Source: Deinococcus ruber (GTDB taxonomy: Bacteria > Deinococcota > Deinococci > Deinococcales > Deinococcaceae). Taken from it: DNA of 64,000 nucleotides. How positions within the stretch are numbered: the stretch's first letter is position 1; every line of letters starts with the position of its first letter. The stretch spans positions 69,527 through 133,526 of the forward strand of contig NZ_BMQL01000011.1 of assembly GCF_014648095.1 (NCBI RefSeq), read 5' to 3'. Positions 51,114-60,196 of this stretch are shown one piece after another. The notes under the pieces were generated by a model. The model had not been told where the DNA came from. It saw nothing but the letters and a program-made list of their open reading frames with translations, and made no database searches. A program made the position numbers and the translations under genes.

Positions 51114-51959
51114 CTAGTGAGTATTGCAAACTAAAATGCTTGATGTCCCGATCACACTATCTATAAATCCCATGCTTTCATTAGTCATAGCTTTTCGCAT
51201 AAAACCTTGTACCAAGTCTACTAATTCTGTCAACGTTCTTTCCAACTTATCATTTGGATATTCTATATCTAGACCAATCTTTAAAGCCTCAGTACGGGTA
51301 ATAGCATGATTATGCGTGTGGTAGCCATTAACTAAACTATTCGCAATTTCAAACGCTCTGTCAATAGTCATGTCCACATTATTAATTTGTAGGTATTCAA
51401 CTATCTTCCCTAAAATATATTTCTCGGCTCTATAAAAATACGATAATGTTGTTGGAAATATATGCGTAACAATTTGGTTCAAGATTTCAATCGATTGATC
51501 AGGATTTACACCAAACCACTCCCTCGACATATTAATATACGATTTAATATCAGCAGATGATATAATGGACGGTACGTTTGTTTGAATAGATTCGGATGAA
51601 ATCTGTGGATCTAATGGACCTAACTCCGCAAGACGTCCTAATAATAATCTAGAGCTGGCAAGACATATTAAAGTTCCGGAAGACATAGCTTTGTAGGGTA
51701 CAAAAACATTAAATCTTTGGAAGTATTCCTGTAGAGTCTCTATAAATCTTACCGTTGCTGAAATGTTTCCTCCATAAGTATGTATTACTAGAAAGGTTTC
51801 ACGTTTTGAATCGAATTCGTTACTCTTCAAACAATTATACAAGTTAAAATAGTCGGAGCCATCTATCCTTTTAGAACTGTGGTCATTACATATATACAAA
51901 ATCAGGTTAATGTTTTCTGCCTGCTCAATATCCGATATCAAATTAACAATACTATCCAT
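51114..51959 (-). CDS. SDH-type serine protease (ClpP fold)
   Basis: A 281-residue protein of the serine dehydrogenase proteinase family, a ClpP/SppA-like fold without membrane helices. VIHTYGGNISATVRFI holds the oxyanion-loop Gly pair, and PYKAMSSGTLICLASS the nucleophile Ser, followed by LGPLDPQIS. In this cluster it is a candidate leader peptidase or peptide-processing enzyme; this is inference. It ends six bases before the exporter start. Confidence 0.75.
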   Translation of the reverse strand: MDSIVNLISDIEQAENINLILYICNDHSSKRIDGSDYFNLYNCLKSNEFDSKRETFLVIHTYGGNISATVRFIETLQEYFQRFNVFVPYKAMSSGTLICLASSRLLLGRLAELGPLDPQISSESIQTNVPSIISSADIKSYINMSREWFGVNPDQSIEILNQIVTHIFPTTLSYFYRAEKYILGKIVEYLQINNVDMTIDRAFEIANSLVNGYHTHNHAITRTEALKIGLDIEYPNDKLERTLTELVDLVQGFMRKAMTNESMGFIDSVIGTSSILVCNTH

Positions 51960-51961
51960 AA

Positions 51962-52993
51962 CTAAATCTTGCGACTACCATTAGAAGGGGTTTTTCCTTC
52001 TATTAGGCAGCGTGTCATTGCATCTGCCATAAGTAATTCGGGCACACGCTCCTCTATAAATAAAAACTGTCCGCCTGGATTGTTTTCAAGGAAAATATAT
52101 GTATCGTCGGGAGTAACTATAAAATCTAATGCACTATAATTAAGCCCATAACTTTTCACAAAATTCAAACACCTCGCCTCAAAATCTTCACTCAAACTTG
52201 CCTTCTTATAAGGAATAGTTACGCTATAGTCCCTCCAGTCCAGTTTCGTTTCTTCCCTTTCTTGTGAATGGATTTCTGCGGCAAAAACTTCATCACCTAT
52301 CACTGTTATCCTAAGTTCATATTTCTTATGAATCAACTCCTGTAAAAGACAGGGAACAAAACTTACAGAGTCTAATACGTCTTCGTTGTTGCATGTTATT
52401 AGGGTGGTTTTTGCTACTAAGTGGTCTTTTGTTAAAACTTTTTCTTCATTATACTCTCCAGTCTGTACTAATGGATTGGAAAGGGTTTTATAGATGATTT
52501 CGTTACGGTGTGAACGCAAAAATTCTCGTGCTTTTGAAGGATTAGCAGTTATAACAGTATCTGGTATATTAAAACCGAATTTCCTAGCTCTTTCTAATTG
52601 TTCTACTTTATAATCAGCTGCTCTCATTCTTAAGGGGTGGTCCACCCAATAACAGTCAAGTGTAGACCATAGACCATGCATCAAACTGTTAAATTCTCGA
52701 TTCGCAAATTTCTTTTCATCTTCACTAAAATGTGCTGGGTGGTGTATCTCATTTGGCTTTCTCCACCACACTGATGTAATTTGATTAGAAACAATGTTAC
52801 GTAAGTTAATATTATTAGATATGCTGAATTCAAACTTGTTCTCATCGTATTGAGCCTCGATTTGTGTGTTTAACGCTAGATCTTCAGTATTTATTCGGGT
52901 CACATCATGTCCGCATAGCTGTATACGGGAAATAATGATGTCCGCAGTTAAGTCAAATTGACTGGTGTAAACCACTATAGACTTGTTTTTCAC
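51962..52993 (-). CDS. ATP-grasp peptide ligase, MvdD-like
   Basis: A 343-residue ATP-grasp enzyme. The N-terminal pre-grasp domain reads GHDVTRINTEDLAL, the family hallmark SVWWRKP is at residues about 74-80, and the metal/ATP site is IFLENNPGGQFLFIEE. These match maturases of graspetides (microviridin-type RiPPs), which join Asp/Glu side chains to Ser/Thr or Lys by ester or amide bonds. The putative precursor is 350 bases upstream. The stop is followed at once by the protease gene (two bases). Confidence 0.8.
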   Translation of the reverse strand: MKNKSIVVYTSQFDLTADIIISRIQLCGHDVTRINTEDLALNTQIEAQYDENKFEFSISNNINLRNIVSNQITSVWWRKPNEIHHPAHFSEDEKKFANREFNSLMHGLWSTLDCYWVDHPLRMRAADYKVEQLERARKFGFNIPDTVITANPSKAREFLRSHRNEIIYKTLSNPLVQTGEYNEEKVLTKDHLVAKTTLITCNNEDVLDSVSFVPCLLQELIHKKYELRITVIGDEVFAAEIHSQEREETKLDWRDYSVTIPYKKASLSEDFEARCLNFVKSYGLNYSALDFIVTPDDTYIFLENNPGGQFLFIEERVPELLMADAMTRCLIEGKTPSNGSRKI

Positions 52994-53200
52994 GATTGAA
53001 CCTCACGGGGGCACTTTATACATATCCTAAGAAATTTAAGGATATAGATGATATCCGTTTGTTCAGAACAAAAATCTTGATATACAACTTATGCAAAAGG
53101 ATACACAAGCAGCAAATTTACAAACTACCCGTTAGAACTCAAGATAAACATCACCAGAACACGGTAATACAGATTTGATCAGTAGTCTTTCAAATACTAT

Positions 53201-53235
53201 AGATTGAGGGTGCGCCATTGGTGCACCCTCAATCT
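53201..53235 (-). terminator. Hairpin between precursor and ATP-grasp genes
   Basis: AGATTGAGGGTGC (53201-53213) and GCACCCTCAATCT (53223-53235), a perfect 13-base stem with a 9-base loop. No strong T run follows. It probably lets the short precursor mRNA be made in excess over the enzyme genes. Confidence 0.55.
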
Positions 53236-53346
53236 GAGTATCTTTACACATATAACTAGTCTTTTAGCCTAGTTAAATCAAATCGCACTCGGGTAACTGA
53301 AACTTACAGTCAAGCAGGGACGAACTATGTGCAGAGTGGTCAATAT

Positions 53347-53571
53347 TTATGTCTGAGTATCCATCTGTGCTGTGTCAAACTGATTCCCACAATAAATGAA
53401 TATGGTTGTGCCACCGCCACCATAGCTAGGTGGATCCCCATATTGAGCCTGGACATCCGATGAGCCGATCCACATCTGCTTATGCTGATCATATTCACCG
53501 GATGCATTATGCCAGTTTGCTTCAGAAGGAGCTACAGCAACTTTAAACCCTAATGGCCTAGTAGTCATCAT
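53347..53571 (-). CDS. Putative graspetide precursor peptide
   Basis: A 74-residue peptide, ATG 53571 (or 53568) after a strong GGAGG. The start MMTTRPLGFKVAVAPSEANW would be the leader; RPLGF is like the short Pro-Phe/Leu-Gly motif by which ATP-grasp ligases hold their leaders. The C-terminal half is rich in Asp, Thr, Ser and Gly (SYGGGGTTIFIY, QFDTAQMDTQT), with acid-hydroxyl pairs that could be cross-linked. One Cys is present. It has no other recognisable domain and lies upstream of the ligase in the same direction. Confidence 0.65.
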   Translation of the reverse strand: MMTTRPLGFKVAVAPSEANWHNASGEYDQHKQMWIGSSDVQAQYGDPPSYGGGGTTIFIYCGNQFDTAQMDTQT

Positions 53572-54277
53572 TCAACCTCCACGAGAAATACTGTGTCGCC
53601 GTCTAACAATGTGCCAGCGCCAAATCATTCCGTTAGTAAGATCTTTGTACCTCCTGATCCATATAGGATATGCCTATGCACACCAAAATCAATCTATAGA
53701 TTCAAGATCTAAATATTAGGTTAAATCTTAGTCCTTTGCTGAATGCAAGGCAGGATAGCGTCCAGCACGCAAATGAATGATCCTCAATAAGGTTCCTATA
53801 CTGTTGATACCTACGTAAGTTGGAGAAAGATTAGACTAAGGCATAACACAAGTTGAGCAGCCTGAGCTTCTGTTCAGGCTGGGCGTGGTGATCAGCAGGA
53901 GCCAGCACGGTGCTCGGAGGTGTCTTGACCGGTGCAGTTGCTGCAAAGGATGTTCTCGCCGTGGTGCCGAGTGTTCCAGCACTTCCAGATTGGTAGCCCG
54001 CTGAGCCGGTTTGGGGTGGCATTCGTCCTCGGAGAGTAAGACTCGTTGACCTCCGGGGTACTGGAGTTTGTCGAACTGCTGAAAAGGCGCGGGCTGCGAA
54101 TACGAGTGTGGCGGCATGCCGGGAGCACGATGTGCCGAAGGGCTGGCAGCGTATCAGGGTGGAAGCCCTGGAATGAATCAACGGCGTGGGCGATTGAGGC
54201 TGTTCCAACTAGACAGACACCGCGGCAAGTATGTGGTTCGTGCCCAGTCCCTGATCGAGGAGAAGGCAGCGGGGTGC
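53572..54277. other. Long gap upstream of the precursor gene
   Basis: It holds the precursor promoter region and, at 53802-53825, a lone left end of MITE family A (TTGATACCTACGTAAGTTGG). From about 53830 the DNA turns GC-rich. Frames here (for example one with WKCWNTRHHGENILCSNC on the minus strand) may be relics of a zinc-ribbon transposase, but I cannot support a gene. Confidence 0.35.
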
Positions 54278-54290
54278 CGCACGGACCTGA

Positions 54291-55442
54291 CTACTGTTCA
54301 AAACGTGAAAGGTGACGGGAAAAGCCGGCTCCTGTAGCGTGTTTCTGCGATGAAGACACGTCAGAGCCGGCCCCCTCACGATCCCCTACAGACCGCGATC
54401 CCTTTGCTGAGGCGTGGGAACCCTTGGTTTGCGTTCCCGCTGGATGCTCGTCGACTGACGGTCTTGAGCGCCTTGGTGCTCTCGATGATCCAGGCCCGCA
54501 GCGTCGTGCTTTTCACGTTGAAAAACCACGTTGCGTTGTCTGGCAGCCGAGCCACGCGGTCTCAATGTCTGCTGCGGTTCGTCCGCTTTCAACGGCCGGA
54601 TGGGCTCTTCGCCCGCGTTGCGTTGTCCTGCCTGCCGCCCGGCGACCTTGATCTCATCCTTGACCGCACGAACTGGAAACTCGGCACCCGAGACGTCAAT
54701 ATCCTGCTGCTGTCCGCCGTCTGGAACGGGTTCAGTCTGCCGTTGATGTGGTCATTGTTGCCCCATGGTGGGGCGAGTTCGCAGGTGATCCGAGAAGCGC
54801 TCATGGAGCGCTTCCTGAAGGCGTGTCCGAATCGCCGCATCAGCGGTCTGCTGGCAGACCGGGAATTCATCGGTACCGCGTGGTTCACGTATCTCCAGCG
54901 CCTTGACATCGACCCGTGTATCCGTCTGACCGCGACCACCGTGGTGGGCACCGGCAAGATGCCGGTGTGGGCGTGCTTCAAACAGATGCAACCAGGCGCG
55001 GTGCGCTTCTGGCACCACGCGCGAAAGGTCTATGGCGTTTCCCTGCTTGTGGCCGCGACCTGCAACCCAGCAGGCGAGGTGTTGTATCTCGCGTATCGCG
55101 GGCAAGCAGGGAAGAATCTTGCGAGAGATGCCCGCCGTTGGCAGGCAGAGAACCTGCACGCAGCGCTCAAAACGCGCGGATTTCACTTGGAAGACACGGG
55201 GTTGACCCAGGCAGAACGGGTGTCGACGCTCCTGACGGCCGTGTCGATCACGTTTATTTGGGCGTGCCTCACAGGAGAAATTCAAGCCACCGAACACACG
55301 GTTCGGCGCAAAAAGCACGGACACCTCCAGGTGTCCGTCTTCCGCCTTGGGTTGGATCATCTGCAGGACCTGCTCGCGCATCCATCAAGATCGTCCTGGA
55401 GCACGTTGGAAGCCCTCATAGCCTGTTTTGAATAGTAGTCGG
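54291..55442. mobile_element. IS4 family element inserted in an IS66 relic
   Basis: Inverted ends CTACTGTTCAAAAC (54291) and GTTTTGAATAGTAG (to 55438). CGCACGGACCTGA is repeated on both sides (54278-54290 and 55443-55455) as a 13-base target duplication. Left and right flanks both match the 3' end of IS66, so the element split an IS66 copy. Confidence 0.7.
54350..55435 (+). CDS. IS4 family transposase
   Basis: A 361-residue, apparently intact transposase. The DDE triad lies in LILDRTNWKLG, GLLADREFIG and RRWQAENLHAALK (the YREK-type C-terminal signature). The N-terminal helical domain resembles the fragment at 47082-47385. It is the most complete IS4 copy in the window. Confidence 0.85.
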   Translation: MKTRQSRPPHDPLQTAIPLLRRGNPWFAFPLDARRLTVLSALVLSMIQARSVVLFTLKNHVALSGSRATRSQCLLRFVRFQRPDGLFARVALSCLPPGDLDLILDRTNWKLGTRDVNILLLSAVWNGFSLPLMWSLLPHGGASSQVIREALMERFLKACPNRRISGLLADREFIGTAWFTYLQRLDIDPCIRLTATTVVGTGKMPVWACFKQMQPGAVRFWHHARKVYGVSLLVAATCNPAGEVLYLAYRGQAGKNLARDARRWQAENLHAALKTRGFHLEDTGLTQAERVSTLLTAVSITFIWACLTGEIQATEHTVRRKKHGHLQVSVFRLGLDHLQDLLAHPSRSSWSTLEALIACFE

Positions 55443-55560
55443 CGCACGGACCTGAAGGCCAATCAGGACGTCCAGTGGGTGTTGAGCTTGGCGCTCGGCC
55501 GTTTCCCCTACGCTTTTGATCGTGGCGTACCGTTCGCGCCCCGCTGCGTCGTATCTGATT
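55443..55560 (-). pseudogene. IS66 transposase 3' relic
   Basis: The DNA matches the 3' end of the IS66 gene at 14560-14680 with scattered changes (GGACGTCCAGTGGGTGTTGA against GAACGTCCAGTGGGTGCTGC). Only the last 35-40 codons are left. The other side of the break is at 54266-54290, beyond the IS4 element. Confidence 0.6.
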
Positions 55561-55720
55561 ACCGGATAGTGTTGGGACGGTCAGCGAGTTATTGATCTCC
55601 GCGAAGGTTGGCGACGCTTTTTGCTGTTTGCAGGGTGATGCAGAAGCGCCCTTCCACATGATGGCGGCGCCGCTGTTCTCATCATCCGAATTTTAGACGT
55701 CGTCGACTTCTGCCAAGATC
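55561..55720. other. Gap before MITE B
   Basis: No supported gene or repeat. Confidence 0.3.
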
Positions 55721-55848
55721 AATACTGGTAGTCCGTTGACTCTTCGACGAAACACCGTCCAGCACGGGGAGAACAAGGATCGGCGGAAGATGCTGTAAAT
55801 GACGTGTGGGACGTGTCCCTCGGAGAAGTCAACGGACTACCAATACTT
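55721..55848. repeat. MITE, family B
   Basis: AATACTGGTAGTCCGTTGAC (55721-55740, continuing TCTTC) and its inverted partner ending at 55848 (GTCAACGGACTACCAATACT) bound a 128-base element without a gene. Different ends from family A. Confidence 0.6.
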
Positions 55849-56190
55849 CCAGAAATTCTGAACGTCCGCCGACGTAGGGAACATGTGGGTCACCTTCGAC
55901 AGCCCCACCATTCCTACTTCTCTTAAGTGTTCATCAGCAAGACGTCAATAGACACCCTGCGGATGGTGGCGTGAGTCTAAAAGGTAGGCGGCTTCATTCT
56001 TTGTCCCGCTAACCTGGCCCTTAAGACTCCATCATCTGCTCCATCTTACTATTGACTTTGAGGCATGACGACTTTAGTATTGGTACCAACACCCATATGT
56101 AACGTTTACACCGTCCCGGCCTTCAGATATCTCATGGACGGCGACGGCAGCGAGGTCATTCCTTTATGCCATTTCACAGGAGATCGAGCC

Positions 56191-57204
56191 GTGACAGATA
56201 CCGAAGCATCTTCCACCAAAGCTGGATCGCGTAATGCAGGTATTCGTGAAGTGGCACGACAGGCGGGTGTATCGATTGCCACGGTATCGCGAGTATTTAA
56301 CAATGCGGAAGTTGTTAATAGTGAGACTCGTGAGCGTATCGTGGCACTGGCGAGCTCACTCGGTTATGAGCCCAGCGCGCTAGGACGCAATCTAGTGCGT
56401 GGACGCAGCTATTTGATCGGGCTAATCGTGCCGAACGTGTCGTTTCCCCTGTACGGTGCGATGATTCACGGTATTGAAGACGTGTTGGGTAGGCACGGCA
56501 TGAGCGTGCTGTTAGCGAGTAGTCACGACGCCGCCGCCACCGAAGTACGGGCAGCTCAGAACATCCTTCGGCACGCGGTTGACGGCGGAATCGTCATCAA
56601 TTCGATAGTGGGCGATGCCCTGCCCACCCAGCGCCAGTTAGGCTGGGTGCACGTGACGCCCGAGCCAGCGGGCCTTCCTTGTCGGGTGGAACTCGATAAC
56701 GAGGAGGGCGGGCGACTGGCGGCTCTTGAATTACTGCGAACCGGTCGCCAACATTTCGCCTATGTTGGAGCGAAAGGCCGTGAAAGTGCTGACCGCGAGC
56801 GAGGCTTCGCGCTCACACTCCGCAAGATGGGCTTTGACTATCGCCGTTTCGAGGGCGATTACTCAGAAGAGTCTGGGATGCGGGCCAGTGCAGAGCTGTT
56901 GGCAGGACCCCTGGACGGTGTGTTTGCGGCAGGTGACCTGATGGCGGCGGGAGTACTACGGGCGCTGCACGCACGAGGGATAAAAATTCCTGACCAAGTC
57001 GCAGTAGTTGGATTCGACGATGCTGCCATTGCCCCACTTCTATATCCACGCCTAACGAGCATACGGCAGCCCGCCTATGCAATGGGTGCTTCTGCGGCTG
57101 AACTCAGTCTGAATTTGATGTCTGGTAGACATAACGCCCCAATCATTTTCCCACCTGAACTAGTAGCCCGAGAATCGACTGGACCTCCACAGGCCTCATT
57201 TTAG
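56191..57204 (+). CDS. LacI family transcriptional regulator
   Basis: A 337-residue repressor. GTG 56191 (AGGAG upstream) places the HTH at residues about 17-38 (GIREVARQAGVSIATVSRVF), with the hinge helix SALGRNLVRG. The periplasmic-binding-like effector domain fills the rest (LIGLIVPNVSFPLYGAMIHG, VAVVGFDDAAIAPLLYPRLT). A longer start at 56065 is possible but adds a tail with no match to the family. It likely controls the downstream uptake operon and family 4 glycosidase in response to a sugar. Confidence 0.85.
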   Translation: MTDTEASSTKAGSRNAGIREVARQAGVSIATVSRVFNNAEVVNSETRERIVALASSLGYEPSALGRNLVRGRSYLIGLIVPNVSFPLYGAMIHGIEDVLGRHGMSVLLASSHDAAATEVRAAQNILRHAVDGGIVINSIVGDALPTQRQLGWVHVTPEPAGLPCRVELDNEEGGRLAALELLRTGRQHFAYVGAKGRESADRERGFALTLRKMGFDYRRFEGDYSEESGMRASAELLAGPLDGVFAAGDLMAAGVLRALHARGIKIPDQVAVVGFDDAAIAPLLYPRLTSIRQPAYAMGASAAELSLNLMSGRHNAPIIFPPELVARESTGPPQASF

Positions 57205-57249
57205 TTAAATTCCACTAATTTTGGAGAAATTAGTAGGAGTTTAATTTCA
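57204..57249. promoter_or_regulatory. AT-rich palindrome, candidate operator
   Basis: CTAATTT (57215-57221) and AAATTAG (57227-57233) form the centre, and the flanks (TTAAATTCC and GGAGTTTAATTT) extend the symmetry. It lies between the LacI-type gene and the substrate-binding protein gene, where the repressor should act. Confidence 0.5.
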
Positions 57250-57322
57250 ACTCGCGGTATGGTGTCAAATAACGGCCGGTATAGCAAACAGAGGTACTTG
57301 CTTATTTCAAGAGGAGTCAACT

Positions 57323-58996
57323 ATGAATGCGAACGGTAACAGCAGCAAGTTCAGCGGGATTGTCCGGGTTTCTTTACTGCTCACGGCGGCGCTTGGGGGC
57401 GCGGCCCTGGTCGGAACCGCGTCTGCCCAGAGCCCCAAAACCACCTTCACAGTCGTGCGAAGTGACCAGTGGGGCGCACAGAACCTTAACCCGTTCTCGC
57501 CAAGCAGTCAGCACCTGCTGCCCACCAACTCGGCCATCTACGAAACGCTGTTCTTCGTCAACAGTCTGAACGGCAAGGTGGTGCCGGTGCTGGGCACCAA
57601 ATACGCCTGGAGCAAGGACAGCAAGACCCTGACCGTCACCACCCGCAGCGGCGTGAAGTGGACGGACGGACAGGCGTTCAATGCGTCGGACGCGGCGTTT
57701 ACCTTCAATTACCTCAAGCAGTACCCGGCGCTCGATACTCAAGGTCTGTGGAAGAGCGGCCTCACCAGCGTCACCGCGCCCAACCCAACCACGCTGGTCT
57801 TCAGCTTCGGCGCCCCCAACACGCCCGTGTTCCAGTACATCTCCAACACGCCCATCGTGCCGCAGCACCTGTGGAAGGATGTCAAAGACCCGACGACCTT
57901 CACCAATCCCAAGCCTGTCGCCACCGGGCCGTTTATCTTCGACAGTTCCAGCCAGCAGGCGATCCGGGTGCTCAAAAACCCGAATTACTGGATGAAGGGA
58001 CAGCCGTATGTGGACGCGGTGGTATGGGTTAGCACCAGCAGCAACGACGCCGCGCTGCTCAAGCTGCTGAGCGGCGACGTGGATTACGGCTACGTGGGCA
58101 TTTCCGACCCCAAGGGCTACGCCGCCAGGGGGCCGAACAACACCTACTGGTGGCCCACCAACAACATCAATTTCCTGTACTTCAACACCGTCAAGGCTCC
58201 GTTCAACGATCCGGCCTTCCGGCGGGCGGTGGCGCAGGCGATCAACACCAAAGACGTGGCGCTGAAAGCCTACGCGGGCGCTGTGCCAGCCGCCAGCGTC
58301 AGTTCGATCTTCCCCACCCAGCAGGCCGACTGGCTGCCTGCCAGTGCCAAGGCGTCGCTGCCGACCTTCGACCCCGCCGCTGCCGACGCCGCACTGACCG
58401 CCGCCGGATACAAGAAGAACGCGCAGGGTGTGCGCCTGGGCAAAGACGGCTCTCCGCTGCCAACCTATAAGATCCTGGTGGGCGCGGGCTGGACCGACTA
58501 CATCACGATGGCGCAGGTGGTGGGCGACAACCTGAAGAAAGTCGGCATCAACACCAGCATCGATCAGCAGGCGTGGGGCAGCTATTCCGGCGGCCTCCAG
58601 ACCGGCAGCTACGACATGGGCATCAGCTGGGGATGGGGCAACGGCTCCAGCCCGTACTACACCTTCAACGCCGCCTTCAGCCCCGATTTCAGCGCTCCGG
58701 TGGGCAAGACTGCGCCCAGCAACCTGTCGCGCTACACCAATCCGGCGATCACGTCAGCGCTCAAGGCCTTCAGCAACACCAGCGACGCCGCCATCCAGAA
58801 AAAGGCCATGAGCACCATCATCACCACCGTGCTCAAAGACATGCCCTGGGTACCGCTGACCGACCGCGTGCAGTTTGCCCTGTTCAACACCAGCCGCTTT
58901 ACCGGGTTCCCGAGCGCCGCTAACCCGTACAACGACGCCTCGCCAGATGACTCCAGCGGCGCACGACTGATGTACCTGAACGTCAAGCCCAAGTAA
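57323..58996 (+). CDS. Extracellular solute-binding protein, family 5
   Basis: A 557-residue protein with signal peptide (SLLLTAALGGAALVGTASAQ). It has the SBP_bac_5 plan: NPFSPSSQHLLPTNSAIYET, VKWTDGQAFNASDAAFTFN, NYWMKGQPYVDAVVW and AFRRAVAQAINTKDVALKAY. Family members bind oligopeptides or oligosaccharides for a Dpp/Opp-type importer. With the LacI regulator and GH4 enzyme, a glycoside substrate is likely. ATG follows AGGAG by seven bases. Confidence 0.85.
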   Translation: MNANGNSSKFSGIVRVSLLLTAALGGAALVGTASAQSPKTTFTVVRSDQWGAQNLNPFSPSSQHLLPTNSAIYETLFFVNSLNGKVVPVLGTKYAWSKDSKTLTVTTRSGVKWTDGQAFNASDAAFTFNYLKQYPALDTQGLWKSGLTSVTAPNPTTLVFSFGAPNTPVFQYISNTPIVPQHLWKDVKDPTTFTNPKPVATGPFIFDSSSQQAIRVLKNPNYWMKGQPYVDAVVWVSTSSNDAALLKLLSGDVDYGYVGISDPKGYAARGPNNTYWWPTNNINFLYFNTVKAPFNDPAFRRAVAQAINTKDVALKAYAGAVPAASVSSIFPTQQADWLPASAKASLPTFDPAAADAALTAAGYKKNAQGVRLGKDGSPLPTYKILVGAGWTDYITMAQVVGDNLKKVGINTSIDQQAWGSYSGGLQTGSYDMGISWGWGNGSSPYYTFNAAFSPDFSAPVGKTAPSNLSRYTNPAITSALKAFSNTSDAAIQKKAMSTIITTVLKDMPWVPLTDRVQFALFNTSRFTGFPSAANPYNDASPDDSSGARLMYLNVKPK

Positions 58997-59125
58997 GGGT
59001 CTAGGAAGTAGGGGTTATTAACAGAAGGGGGCTAGCGCTGTAGCCGTTTGCCTCCGTCTTCAGACGTAATGGCACATCTGTTAGCTCCTACCTGTGAGAG
59101 AAAGGGTGCTCCTGGAAATCGGAAG

Positions 59126-59154
59126 GGATGAGCTGAGCGCTGGCTCATCCTTAT
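59126..59154 (+). terminator. Terminator after the binding-protein gene
   Basis: GGATGAGC (59126-59133) and GCTCATCC (59143-59150) followed by TTATTTT. It likely sets a higher level of the binding protein than of the membrane parts. Confidence 0.65.
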
Positions 59155-59209
59155 TTTCCCAATTGCCAAAACCTTATTTCTGACTCGTCCTCACTCCCCG
59201 GAGGTGAAC

Positions 59210-60196
59210 ATGCCGTACCTGCTCCGAAAAATCGTGATTCTGCTGTTCACGCTGTGGGTGGCCGCCACACTGAATTTCGTGCTGCCGCGCCTGGTGCCGG
59301 GCGATCCGGTCAGCGTCATGCTGGCAAAGTACCAGGGCCGCCTCGACCCCTCGGCGGTCGATGCGCTCAAGATCGCGTATGGCCTGAACGATCTGGGCAG
59401 TCCCATTTCGCAGTACTTCAGTTACCTGGGTCGCCTGCTGCACGGCGATTTCGGGCGCTCGATCAGCCTGTTTCCCACCCCTGTGCTTGAGGTGATCAGG
59501 ATGGCGCTGCCGTACACGCTCGGTCTGGTCGGCATCACCACCATCCTGTCGTTCATCATCGGCAGTGCGCTGGGGCTGTACAGCGGCTGGCGGCGCGGAC
59601 AGGCCGGGGCCGACGCCCTCACGCCCGTGTCGCTGTTTCTGAACAGCATGCCCTACTTCTGGTTCGCCCTGCTGATGCTGTACATCTTCGCCTTCCAGCT
59701 CAAGTGGTTTCCGCTGAGCGGCGCACTCGACCCCTTTCCCGGCGACGCCTTCAGCGCCGGGTGGTGGTCGTCGCTGCTGCGGCACGCCGTCCTGCCCGCT
59801 TTCACCATCCTGGTCACGTCGGTGGGCGGCTGGCTGATTACCATGCGGAACAACGTGGTGAGTGTGTCGAGCGAGGATTATCTGGCGTTTGCCCGCGCCA
59901 AAGGTCTGACCGAGCGCCGGATTCTCAGCCGCTACGTGTTCAGAAACGCGCTGTTGCCGAGCTTTACCAGTTTCGGCATGGCACTGGGCTTCGTGGTCGG
60001 CGGAGCATTTCTGACCGAGATCGTTTTTTCCTATCCGGGGCTGGGGTTTTACCTGTATCAGGCGGTGGTGGGGCTGGATTACCCGCTGATGCAGGCGATC
60101 TTCTTCATCATCGCCCTGACGGTGCTGCTCGCCAACTTCGCGGTTGACCTGCTGAATGTGCTGCTCGATCCACGTATCCGCGAGAGCCGCGCATGA
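59210..60196 (+). CDS. ABC importer permease, DppB type
   Basis: A 328-residue permease with six membrane helices. ATG 59210 has GGAGG just upstream. MPYLLRKIVILLFTLW is the first helix, followed by LPRLVPGDPVS, the family hallmark. The EAA loop is near residue 225 (EDYLAFARAKGLTERRIL). Its stop overlaps the next ATG (ATGA). Confidence 0.9.
   Translation: MPYLLRKIVILLFTLWVAATLNFVLPRLVPGDPVSVMLAKYQGRLDPSAVDALKIAYGLNDLGSPISQYFSYLGRLLHGDFGRSISLFPTPVLEVIRMALPYTLGLVGITTILSFIIGSALGLYSGWRRGQAGADALTPVSLFLNSMPYFWFALLMLYIFAFQLKWFPLSGALDPFPGDAFSAGWWSSLLRHAVLPAFTILVTSVGGWLITMRNNVVSVSSEDYLAFARAKGLTERRILSRYVFRNALLPSFTSFGMALGFVVGGAFLTEIVFSYPGLGFYLYQAVVGLDYPLMQAIFFIIALTVLLANFAVDLLNVLLDPRIRESRA

Noticed and set aside
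52996..53178. A 60-codon plus-strand frame next to the ATP-grasp gene
   Set aside because: It is Lys/Gln-rich, without a ribosome site, opposed to the cluster direction. I do not take it for a second precursor.
53831..54208. Minus-strand frames with zinc-ribbon-like Cys pairs
   Set aside because: Several frames are open at once and none has a clear start or family match; possible IS relic only.
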